Source: Streptosporangiaceae bacterium (lineage in GTDB: Bacteria; Actinomycetota; Actinomycetes; Streptosporangiales; Streptosporangiaceae). From it: 5,218 bases of DNA. The stretch covers positions 1 through 5,218 of the forward strand of contig JASHSZ010000452.1 in NCBI GenBank assembly GCA_030040815.1, written 5' to 3'. The notes beneath the pieces were generated by a model that saw only the letters and a program-made list of their open reading frames with translations, was not told the DNA's origin and ran no database searches. A program made the translations under genes and the position numbers. Below, in pieces: positions 1 through 5,218 of this stretch (position 1 is its first letter; each line of letters opens with the position of its first letter).

Positions 1-306
1 AAAGCAGCCAGGGCGAAGGGCCTCCCTGAGCGCCTCGTACTGTGGCGGCACCTTGTCCGCAACGCCTGCCTGCCGATGCTAACGCTGATCGGACTGTCCA
101 TCCCGGCCCTGTTGGCCGGGAATCTCATCGCCGAGTTCTTCTTCAACTACAACGGCCTGGGCCTGCTCTTCTACAACGCGCTGCTGAACGAGGACTATCC
201 GATCCTGCTTGCCTACACGCTCGTCGGAGCCGTGCTGACGGTGGTCGGCAACTTCGTGGCCGACGTCGCGCTGACTGTCGCCGACCCTCGCATCCGGCTG
301 GCCTGA
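1..306 (+). CDS. ABC transporter permease, DppB/OppB type (C-terminal part)
   Basis: This is the C-terminal 101 residues of an inner-membrane permease of the peptide/nickel-type ABC importers; the start lies left of the window. What is visible is ARAKG at residues 3-7, the end of the EAA cytoplasmic loop that contacts the ATPase, then the RHLVRNA segment. A hydrophobic helix follows at about 25-47, a loop with NYNGLGLLFYNAL at 49-61 and EDYP at 64-67, a last helix at about 68-91, and the family's closing DPRIRL at 95-100. The single GLG block in the external loop and the DPRIRL end fit DppB rather than DppC. Substrate cannot be inferred: no binding protein or ATPase is present. Downstream comes non-coding DNA and a convergent gene, so this is the last gene of its operon, whereas DppC usually follows DppB in the classical order. 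Family assignment is firm; specificity is unknown. Confidence 0.9.
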   Translation, partial: KAARAKGLPERLVLWRHLVRNACLPMLTLIGLSIPALLAGNLIAEFFFNYNGLGLLFYNALLNEDYPILLAYTLVGAVLTVVGNFVADVALTVADPRIRLA

Positions 307-498
307 GGCGTAAAAACGCTGGTTCGTAACCGGTAACGCGGCTCGGTGGAGTTGCCGACCGACCGGTGCCGGGCGGAGGAGTCGGCCCTGGCCAGCGACA
401 CTTTCGGCCACGCGTTCTCCTGCTGGCAGCCCGTCGACGGCCCGCTGACCAACGGCGCGGGCGCCGGGCCGAGCGACGGCGGCGCTGACCGTGACGAA

Positions 499-536
499 CT
501 GGCCGGACGCCGGCCCGGCGGCCGGTCCCAGGCCAG
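499..536 (-). terminator. GC-rich hairpin after the LCP gene
   Basis: A 6-bp outer stem, CTGGCC (499-504) with GGCCAG (531-536), encloses further pairing GGAC/GTCC (505-508 with 525-528) and a small inner stem (509-512 with 519-522), with short bulges. On the minus strand it begins 5 nt after the TAG stop of the LCP gene. No U-tract follows, which is common for actinobacterial terminators. It could also stop transcription arriving from the permease side. Inferred from pairing only; no energy was computed. Confidence 0.5.
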
Positions 537-541
537 GGCAA

Positions 542-1762
542 CTAGCCCAGGGTCGACCCGGTTATGAGGCTCGCCGGCACCGGCTGGCCGGTCTGCAGGT
601 CGGTAAACAGCTGCGTGGCGGCCGTGGAATTCCACAACACCGAGTCGCCAGCCGCGGTGTAGTAGTTCGCGTTAGCGACAGGGACCGTGGTGGTGAGCGG
701 ATCCCGCAGCGCGCGACCCGCCGACAGCAGCTGGTACAGCTGGGTGGCCTGGTCGACGGTGAGGTTGCTCACGACTCCGGTCGCCGCGGGTAGCACCCGG
801 AACGGGTTGAGTATCACCCCCGCGCTGGTCATCTTGCGCAGCAGCGCGGACAGGAAGATGCGCTGGTCCTGCTCGCGCTGCAGGTCCTGGGTCGCGAAGC
901 TGTGCCGGTCGCGGACCCAGGCGAGTGCCTGGCCGCCGTCGAGCACCTGGCAGCCGGCCGGGAGGTTCAGCCCGGACGCCTGATCCTGGATCGCGGTCGG
1001 TAGGCACATCCGCACGCCGCCGACCGCGTTGACCACGTTGACGAAGCCGCCGAAGCCGATGTCCATGAAGTGATTGATGTACAGCCCGGTGTCGCTCTGG
1101 ATGGTCTTCGCCAGCAGGGCGGGCCCGCCGATGGAGAACGCAGCGTTGATCTTGTCCATGCCGACGCCGGGGATGTTCACGTACGAGTCGCGCGGCACGC
1201 TGACGAGGATCGGCCTGCCGCCGCCGGCCGGGATGTGCAGAATCATGATTGTGTCGGACAGACCATTCACGCTGGTCTGGAGCTGCCCGGTGGAGTACTC
1301 GCGCATCTGCGCCGGGGTCAGCCCCTGGCGGCTGTCCGACCCCGCGATCAGCCAGTTCGTGCCGGACCCCGGCGCCGGGCGACCGGGGTAGTCGGCCAGG
1401 ATGTCGCTGCGGTTGAGCTTGCTGTTGAGGTAGAAGTAGGTTGCCACGGTCGCGACCAGGGCCAGCACGACCACAGCCGCGAGTACGCCGACGATCCGGC
1501 GCGGCCGCAGCCAGCGCCGCGAGCGCGGTCCGCCGTATCGGCGCGGTCCGCCGGATCCGGACGGGTAGCGGACGGGCGTGCGCGGGGGCGTCGAAAGCCC
1601 GCCGCGCGTGGACACCGGGGGCTGATCCGGCCAGGTTCCGGGCGGCGCGGCCGTCCGCTGGTCGGCCGGCCCGCGGCTGGTCCCGCTGGGGCCTGCGTCA
1701 TCGGTTGCCTGCCGGTCCTCGCCCTGTCCGCCGCGGAACCAGCCATCTGGCCATTCGCTCAT
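542..1762 (-). CDS. LCP (LytR-CpsA-Psr) family cell-wall ligase
   Basis: LCP proteins are membrane-anchored phosphotransferases that move glycopolymers (arabinogalactan, teichoic acid, capsule) from a polyprenyl-phosphate carrier to peptidoglycan outside the cell. With the ATG at 1762 the protein has 406 residues: a cytoplasmic tail (1-89) rich in Pro, Gly and Arg that begins MSEWPDGWFRG, one membrane helix (about 90-112), then an extracytoplasmic LCP domain (about 135-316). Visible motifs are NWLIAGSDSR (136-145), GLSDT, SVPRDS (188-193, R191/D192), KINAAF, and VRDRH (283-287) followed by DLQR (293-296), which supply the conserved Arg/Asp residues for the lipid pyrophosphate and metal. Cys253 and Cys271 may form a disulfide. 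No separate LytR_C domain follows. The start is uncertain. An ATG at 1795 lies 5 nt after the methyltransferase stop, behind AGCAGGTAG, and gives 417 residues. One at 1849 overlaps that gene. I prefer 1762 because the WPDGW opening resembles other actinobacterial LCP N-termini. Which polymer it attaches is unknown. Confidence 0.9.
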   Translation of the reverse strand: MSEWPDGWFRGGQGEDRQATDDAGPSGTSRGPADQRTAAPPGTWPDQPPVSTRGGLSTPPRTPVRYPSGSGGPRRYGGPRSRRWLRPRRIVGVLAAVVVLALVATVATYFYLNSKLNRSDILADYPGRPAPGSGTNWLIAGSDSRQGLTPAQMREYSTGQLQTSVNGLSDTIMILHIPAGGGRPILVSVPRDSYVNIPGVGMDKINAAFSIGGPALLAKTIQSDTGLYINHFMDIGFGGFVNVVNAVGGVRMCLPTAIQDQASGLNLPAGCQVLDGGQALAWVRDRHSFATQDLQREQDQRIFLSALLRKMTSAGVILNPFRVLPAATGVVSNLTVDQATQLYQLLSAGRALRDPLTTTVPVANANYYTAAGDSVLWNSTAATQLFTDLQTGQPVPASLITGSTLG

Positions 1763-1800
1763 GAGAGTCCGCCCATCACCGTCCGCTGTCCCCATCGTCT

Positions 1801-2682
1801 CTACCTGCTGGACGCTCCGATGGCCAAATCGCTGGGGAGCCCTTCCCACCAGATGGTGACGTCCTGGCGCCCGGATGAGCCCAGGTCAACCGGGTGGTCG
1901 GGGTCTATCCCGAGGTCAGTCAGCGCCGCCGTGACCTCGGCTGCCCGCTCCGGAGGCAGGCAGAGCCTCCGCCGAGTGACGTCGGTGAGCTCGGCGAGGC
2001 TCCCGTAGTCCCTGCTCTCGGGCCGGGACCAGCGCCGCGAGCGGGCGCGCACTCCCATCGCGGTAAGGATCGCCAGCAGGTCGTCGGCGGTCGGTCGGAC
2101 GGGCCGGACCAGGCCATGGAACCGCAGCCAGAGCGGGTTGAGGCTGACCAGGGGGTGGGCGGCCGAGAGCTCGACCACGACGATCCGGCGTGCCGCAGCG
2201 GTGAGCGCGGTGAGGAACGGCTCGATCTCGGGCACGTTGTAGAGCACGTGGTGGCAGGTCACGACGTCGGCAGTGCCAGCCTGAGCGGCCACGTCCGGCC
2301 ACCGGCCGGGCACCAGCCGCGCCGGGACGCCCGCGGCCCGGGCTCGCTCGGCAAGCAGGTCGAGCATGTCCGGCTCGGCGTCGACCGCGGTGAGCATCGT
2401 GCACCGCGGCAGCAGCGCGAGGCTGGCGGCCCCGGCTCCAGAGCCGACGTCGAGGACGCTGCCCGGCGGATCGAGTGCACCCCAGGCTCGCTCGTAGGAC
2501 GGCCCGGCCGGAGTCGCGGCCACCCTGTCAGCCCGCCGGGCGAAGACCTGACGTGGCAGCACCCACGGCGACTGCTCGACGGCGGCGGTGATGTGCGCGG
2601 GGATCGCCCACGCCGCGAGGTCGGACTGCCAGCGTGCCAGCAAGCCGGGCAGTGGGTCGGCCTCGTTCCCCTCAAAGGCCAT
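1801..2682 (-). CDS. class I SAM-dependent methyltransferase
   Basis: This 293-residue protein has a Rossmann-fold methyltransferase domain. Glycine-rich motif I, VLDVGSGAGAASL (76-88), binds S-adenosylmethionine. The acidic residue that normally holds the ribose hydroxyls is Asp101 in AVDAEPDML. ADVVTCHHVLYNV (138-150) forms the strand-4 region, and RRIVVVELS (165-173) the next core strand. The N-terminal helical part (1-70), with AWAIPAHI and SPWVLPRQVFARRADR, looks like a cap or substrate-binding lid; the C-terminus ends with a DVTIWWEG strand (274-281). No signal peptide or membrane segment is seen, so it should be cytoplasmic. The substrate is unknown and nothing here identifies it. No Shine-Dalgarno sequence precedes the ATG, but a -10-like TAGTCT lies 6 nt upstream, suggesting a leaderless mRNA. 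The LCP gene follows within 5-38 nt, so they are probably cotranscribed, although a functional link is only inference. Confidence 0.88.
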   Translation of the reverse strand: MAFEGNEADPLPGLLARWQSDLAAWAIPAHITAAVEQSPWVLPRQVFARRADRVAATPAGPSYERAWGALDPPGSVLDVGSGAGAASLALLPRCTMLTAVDAEPDMLDLLAERARAAGVPARLVPGRWPDVAAQAGTADVVTCHHVLYNVPEIEPFLTALTAAARRIVVVELSAAHPLVSLNPLWLRFHGLVRPVRPTADDLLAILTAMGVRARSRRWSRPESRDYGSLAELTDVTRRRLCLPPERAAEVTAALTDLGIDPDHPVDLGSSGRQDVTIWWEGLPSDLAIGASSR

Positions 2683-2688
2683 GGGTCG

Positions 2689-2694
2689 AGACTA
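2689..2694 (-). promoter_or_regulatory. candidate -10 for a leaderless methyltransferase mRNA
   Basis: On the minus strand the hexamer TAGTCT fits the actinobacterial TANNNT -10 consensus. It ends 6 nt before the ATG at 2682, so transcription would begin at or next to the A of the start codon. The absence of any purine-rich ribosome binding site there agrees with leaderless translation. No convincing -35 element was found at the usual spacing. Confidence 0.35.
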
Positions 2695-2726
2695 GGGCTA
2701 CCGGGACGCCCGCCGGTGTGGCGGCC

Positions 2727-2732
2727 TAGCCT
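2727..2732 (+). promoter_or_regulatory. candidate -10 for transketolase
   Basis: TAGCCT fits TANNNT and lies 34 nt before the GTG start. It would place the transcription start near 2739 and give a leader of about 28 nt that includes the ribosome binding site. No clear TTGACA-like -35 is visible. It sits back to back with the methyltransferase -10 candidate (2689..2694), so the two divergent promoters would share about 30 bp. Confidence 0.3.
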
Positions 2733-2755
2733 GGGTAGTACGTGCGCTGGAGACC

Positions 2756-2762
2756 AGGAGGT
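2756..2762 (+). promoter_or_regulatory. strong ribosome binding site of transketolase
   Basis: AGGAGGT is a near-perfect complement of the 16S rRNA 3' end and lies 4 nt before GTG at 2767. It fixes the start within a frame that is open without interruption back to 1894, and so rules out a long N-terminal extension. Confidence 0.9.
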
Positions 2763-2766
2763 ACTC

Positions 2767-4668
2767 GTGGCTGTCCCGACCGCCGTCAAGACCGACATCG
2801 ACCTCGCCGCAGCAGGCGAACTCGCTCAGCAGCTCCGCGTTGACTCCGTTCGTTCGAGCACATCCGCCGGGTCGGGGCACCCGACGTCCAGCATGTCGGC
2901 GGCCGACCTGCTGGCGGTGCTCATCGGCCGGCACCTGCGCTACGACTGGGACGACCCGGCGAATCCGGGCAACGACCACCTGATCTTTTCCAAGGGGCAC
3001 GCGTCGCCGCTGCTCTACTCGGTGTACAAGGCAGTCGGGGTGATCTCCGACGACGAGCTGATGACCGGCTACCGCCGGTTCGGATCGCGGCTTGAGGGTC
3101 ACCCGACGCCGGCGCTGCCGTGGGTCGACGTGGCGACCGGCTCGCTCGGCCAGGGCCTGCCCGACGGCGTCGGGGTGGCGCTCGCCGGAAAGTACGTCGA
3201 CGAGATTCCCTACCGCGTCTGGGTGCTGTGCGGCGACAGCGAGCTGGCGGAGGGGTCCATCTGGGAGGCGTTCGACAAGGCCTCGCACTACAAGCTGTCC
3301 AACCTGATCGTGATGGTCGATGTGAACCGGCTGGGCCAGCGCGGTCCGACCGAGCTGTCGTGGGACACCGAGACCTACAGCCGGCGGATGTCCGCGTTCG
3401 GCGCCAGGGTGTTCTCGATCGACGGGCATGACCTCAGCGCGATCGACCGGGCGATGCGCGAAGCGGTCGACCTCGGCCGTGACCAGCCTGCAGTCATCCT
3501 GGCCCGGACCCGCAAGGGCCGCGGCTTCTCGGAGGTCGAGGACGCCGAGGGCTGGCACGGCCGGCCGCTGCCCAAAGACATGGCCGAGCGCGCGATCATC
3601 GAGCTGGGCGGCGAGCGGAACCTGGTCGTGCGCGGTCCCAAGCCGGATGCGTCGGTGTCGGGTGCGGGTCATCCGGCCGCCAGAGCCGACGGCGCGGAGA
3701 AGGTGCAGCTGCCCGTCTACACGGTCGGGGACAAGGTCGCCACCCGGAAAGCCTACGGCGAGGCGCTGGCCGCGCTCGGCGCGCGCCGCGACGTCGTCGC
3801 CATGGACGGCGAGGTGAGCAACTCCACCTTTGCCGATCAGTTTGCGCACGAGTACCCCGAGCGCTACTTCGAGATGTACATCGCCGAGCAGCAGTTGATC
3901 GCGGCCGCCGTGGGCTTCAGCGTGCGTGGGTACCGGCCGTTCGCCTCGACGTTCGCCGCGTTCCTCACCCGCGCCTACGACTTCATCCGGATGGCCTCGA
4001 TCTCGCAGGCCAACATCAAGCTCTCGGGCTCGCACGCCGGCGTCGAGATCGGTGCCGACGGTCCGTCGCAGATGGCGCTCGAGGACCTGGCGATGATGCG
4101 CGCGGTGCACGGCTCTACCGTGCTATATCCGAGCGACGCGACCAGCGCTGCGGCGCTAGTCGCCGCCATGGCCGACCGGGACGGGATTTCGTACCTGCGC
4201 ACCACGCGGGGTGCCTACCCGGTGCTGTACACCGCGAACGAGTCGTTCCCAGTCGGCGGCGCGAAGGTGCTCCGCAGCACGGACGCCGACAAGGTAACGC
4301 TCATCGGCGCGGGCGTGACGCTGCACGAGTGCCTGGCGGCGGCCGACGCGCTGCACGCCGACGGGATCAGCGCGCGAGTCATCGACCTGTACTCGGTCAA
4401 GCCGGTCGACGTCCGCGTGCTGACGGCGGCGGCCGCGGCGACCGGCGGTCGGATTGTCGTCGCCGAGGACCACCACCCGGAGGGTGGCGTCGGCTCCGCC
4501 GTGGTCGACGCGCTCACCGAGGCTGGCCGAGCGGAACTGTCGATCGCCCACCTCGCGGTACGGGAGATGCCCGGCTCGGGCACGCCAGCGGAACTGCTGG
4601 ACGCGGCCGGCATCGACGCGCGGCACATCGCCGACGCCGCCCGCCGGCTGGTCGGGAAGTCGGACTGA
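2767..4668 (+). CDS. tkt: transketolase, short animal-like type
   Basis: A 633-residue cytoplasmic transketolase (EC 2.2.1.1) that moves two-carbon ketol units between sugar phosphates in the non-oxidative pentose phosphate pathway, using thiamine diphosphate (ThDP) and a divalent metal. The pyrophosphate-binding domain (about 15-285) has SGHP (36-39), SKGH (75-78), TGSLGQG (124-130), the ThDP motif GDSE (156-159) ending at Asn187, and WHG (263-265). A linker (about 286-314) leads to the pyrimidine-binding domain (about 315-485): ATRKAYG (325-331), NSTF (352-355), catalytic Glu374 in YIAEQ, STFAAF (394-399), GSHAG (421-425) and DGPSQ (431-435). The C-terminal domain (about 498-633) has GAGVTLHE and EDHHPEGG. 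Its length and these motifs match human-type TKT (about 623 aa) better than E. coli TktA (about 663 aa). The third residue of the ThDP motif is Ser158 instead of Gly. GTG is the start, set by the strong AGGAGGT. The gene stands alone, with no transaldolase or other pathway gene beside it here. Confidence 0.97.
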   Translation: MAVPTAVKTDIDLAAAGELAQQLRVDSVRSSTSAGSGHPTSSMSAADLLAVLIGRHLRYDWDDPANPGNDHLIFSKGHASPLLYSVYKAVGVISDDELMTGYRRFGSRLEGHPTPALPWVDVATGSLGQGLPDGVGVALAGKYVDEIPYRVWVLCGDSELAEGSIWEAFDKASHYKLSNLIVMVDVNRLGQRGPTELSWDTETYSRRMSAFGARVFSIDGHDLSAIDRAMREAVDLGRDQPAVILARTRKGRGFSEVEDAEGWHGRPLPKDMAERAIIELGGERNLVVRGPKPDASVSGAGHPAARADGAEKVQLPVYTVGDKVATRKAYGEALAALGARRDVVAMDGEVSNSTFADQFAHEYPERYFEMYIAEQQLIAAAVGFSVRGYRPFASTFAAFLTRAYDFIRMASISQANIKLSGSHAGVEIGADGPSQMALEDLAMMRAVHGSTVLYPSDATSAAALVAAMADRDGISYLRTTRGAYPVLYTANESFPVGGAKVLRSTDADKVTLIGAGVTLHECLAAADALHADGISARVIDLYSVKPVDVRVLTAAAAATGGRIVVAEDHHPEGGVGSAVVDALTEAGRAELSIAHLAVREMPGSGTPAELLDAAGIDARHIADAARRLVGKSD

Positions 4669-4675
4669 CGAGCGA

Positions 4676-4698
4676 AGGCGACTCCCGGTGAGTCGTCT
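4676..4698 (+). terminator. hairpin after transketolase
   Basis: A 9-bp stem (4676-4684 with 4690-4698, one G-U pair) closes a 5-nt CCGGT loop, starting 8 nt after the TGA of transketolase. No T-run follows. Position and stability suggest a U-less factor-independent terminator of the kind common in actinobacteria. Based on pairing only. Confidence 0.6.
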
Positions 4699-4764
4699 GC
4701 GAACACCCTGACGGCTGCAGTCATTTCTGCGCCCGGATTGCACCTTTTGCGGCCACGAAAGCGT

Positions 4765-4770
4765 TAGGAT
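4765..4770 (+). promoter_or_regulatory. orphan -10-like element in an AT-richer patch
   Basis: TAGGAT, within GCGTTAGGATG, is a good TANNNT match on the + strand, in the only clearly AT-enriched stretch of this gap (about 4720-4770). An upstream TTGCAC (4738-4743) resembles a -35 but is 21 nt away, longer than the usual 16-19. No credible + strand gene follows: transcription would run antisense into the DUF202 and FGE fragments. It may be a real promoter whose gene was lost, an antisense promoter, or chance. Confidence 0.3.
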
Positions 4771-4798
4771 GTCGCGGCGGTGCTCTGCGTCGGCTGTC

Positions 4799-4833
4799 CG
4801 GCGGGCCTCGTCCGCCGTCCGGTCGGCCCGCCG
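4799..4833 (-). terminator. GC stem-loop beyond the DUF202 stop
   Basis: A perfect 9-bp inverted repeat, CGGCGGGCC (4799-4807) with GGCCCGCCG (4825-4833), has a 17-nt loop. On the minus strand it begins 16 nt after the TGA of the DUF202 fragment, so it could end that transcript. The long loop and overall GC-richness make chance pairing a real alternative. Confidence 0.35.
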
Positions 4834-4849
4834 ACCGCCCGGCGCGCGG

Positions 4850-5002
4850 TCAGAGCTGCACGGAGGCGAGACCCGCGGCGACCAGCGCCAGCGCGGTCCG
4901 GCTCCAGGCGAGGAACGTCCGCCGATTGGCGAGCGTGAACCGCGCCTCCGGCTCGGTCTCGGCGGGCTCGTCTGATCCTGCGGCGCCGCCGCCCTCGGTC
5001 AC
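4850..5002 (-). CDS. truncated DUF202 membrane protein
   Basis: A 50-residue product starting at GTG 5002. After a polar N-terminus (1-20) it carries the DUF202 signature [20 protein letters not shown] (21-40) and runs into one hydrophobic segment ending SVQL (50), where a TGA follows. DUF202 (YidH-like) proteins of unknown function are normally about 100-120 residues with three membrane helices. Here everything after the first helix is missing, and I could not find the remainder in any minus-strand frame of the next 150 bp. The usual ANERTFLAWIRT reads [12 protein letters not shown], losing the conserved Glu and placing Ser in the helix face, as expected under relaxed selection. The GTG overlaps the TGA of the upstream FGE fragment (GTGA), which argues for this start and for translational coupling. 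An ATG at 5125 in the same frame would run over the FGE tail and is less likely. Probably a decaying gene; a functional single-pass peptide cannot be excluded. Confidence 0.65.
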   Translation of the reverse strand: MTEGGGAAGSDEPAETEPEARFTLANRRTFLAWSRTALALVAAGLASVQL

Positions 5003-5218
5003 TGGCCGCCGACGGGCGGACGCACGATGCAGCGGAAGCCGAGGTGCCCCGCGGAGGTGTCGATGGCCTCGGCTTGCCGCGCCGCAGGCCGGTACCGGAG
5101 GCAGTAGTTCGGCGGCGGGGCACACTCGCGGGCCGATGGCTGCGCCGTACGCATCGCTGATTGCTCCCCCGTGCGGGCCGGGCCGGCGCCGGGCGCGCCG
5201 TTCCCGTGCTTCCCATAC
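4999..5218 (-). CDS. FGE/SUMF1-type protein, C-terminal end (possibly degenerate)
   Basis: The last 72 codons of a minus-strand gene entering from the right edge. Formylglycine-generating enzymes oxidise a cysteine of sulfatases to the catalytic formylglycine. Their C-terminal signature is clear: [12 protein letters not shown], then [14 protein letters not shown] and a short IVRPP tail, the same order as the human YCYRYRCAARS...NLGFRCA end. Two things are abnormal. The active-site cysteine pair, normally CX4C, reads CAPPPNYC (CX6C). The RGGSYL-like stretch expected just before it is replaced by RTAQPSARE, with Gly/Pro/Ala-rich low-complexity sequence before that. So either a divergent SUMF1-domain protein of another function, or a gene damaged upstream of codon 40 from its end. 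The stop overlaps the start of the DUF202 fragment by GTGA, indicating a former operon. Because the window ends here, I cannot tell whether an intact upstream part exists. Confidence 0.7.
   Translation of the reverse strand, partial: YGKHGNGAPGAGPARTGEQSAMRTAQPSARECAPPPNYCLRYRPAARQAEAIDTSAGHLGFRCIVRPPVGGQ

Noticed and set aside
318..334. A possible short hairpin (GCTGGTT/AACCGGT) after the permease stop
   Set aside because: It has only four Watson-Crick pairs next to a 3-nt loop, then wobble pairs, with no U-tract. Too weak to call a terminator.
213..635. A 140-aa minus-strand frame spanning the permease end, the gap and the LCP end
   Set aside because: It overlaps two well-supported genes in other frames and shows no family motif. 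Other frames in the 307-541 gap likewise show no family motif.
1070..2008. A 312-aa open frame on the + strand opposite the LCP and methyltransferase genes
   Set aside because: It crosses two real genes, and its Arg/Ala/Gly-rich composition is typical of antisense frames in GC-rich DNA.
1894..2766. A 291-codon in-frame extension upstream of transketolase, giving an apparent 924-aa protein
   Set aside because: It lies antisense to the methyltransferase, has Arg/Gly/Pro-rich non-protein-like composition, and the strong AGGAGGT plus GTG at 2767 matches the family's N-terminus.
2698..4110. A 470-aa open frame on the minus strand opposite transketolase
   Set aside because: It is a mirror frame of a high-GC gene with His/Arg/Val/Asp-rich shadow composition and no recognisable domain.
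4769..4975. A 68-aa + strand frame starting at the ATG inside TAGGATG
   Set aside because: Its composition is Arg/Ser/Gly-rich, it is antisense to the DUF202 fragment, and it has no ribosome binding site or motif.
1..5218. CRISPR repeats, tRNA or rRNA genes, insertion sequence ends, prophage or toxin-antitoxin genes
   Set aside because: I looked for regularly spaced direct repeats, tRNA-like cloverleaf arms, transposase motifs and small paired genes on both strands and saw none.

Overview
The window is GC-rich throughout, with strong G/C preference at third codon positions and long spurious open frames opposite real genes. It carries a LytR-CpsA-Psr (LCP) cell-wall protein with a long Pro/Arg/Gly-rich cytoplasmic tail, one gene start without a ribosome binding site just downstream of a -10-like hexamer, and GTG starts. 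Together these point to an actinobacterium (Actinomycetota). I cannot place it more finely from sequence alone.

Layout from left to right: (1) the last 101 codons of a DppB/OppB-type ABC transporter permease on the + strand, ending at 306; (2) about 235 bp of non-coding DNA with a strong hairpin (499..536) at the converging gene ends; (3) on the minus strand, a probable two-gene unit read right to left, made of a class I SAM-dependent methyltransferase (1801..2682) followed closely by an LCP family protein (542..1762, start uncertain); (4) an 84-bp divergent intergenic region; (5) on the + strand, a complete 633-residue transketolase (2767..4668) with an excellent Shine-Dalgarno sequence and a GTG start, followed by a hairpin; (6) about 180 bp containing an AT-richer, promoter-like patch; (7) on the minus strand at the right edge, the C-terminal end of a formylglycine-generating-enzyme (SUMF1/FGE) type protein, whose TGA overlaps the GTG of a 50-codon DUF202 fragment (GTGA overlap).

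Functionally the window is mostly ordinary: nutrient uptake, cell-envelope assembly and central carbon metabolism. Two things stand out. The transketolase is of the short, animal-like type: residue by residue it follows human TKT as I remember it better than E. coli TktA, and its thiamine-diphosphate motif reads GDS instead of GDG. The right-hand pair looks like a coupled FGE-DUF202 operon that is decaying or truncated. The FGE cysteine pair has abnormal spacing and lacks the usual preceding RGGS motif, and the DUF202 protein stops after its first membrane helix. I saw no tRNA, rRNA, CRISPR array, insertion sequence or novel multi-gene system.
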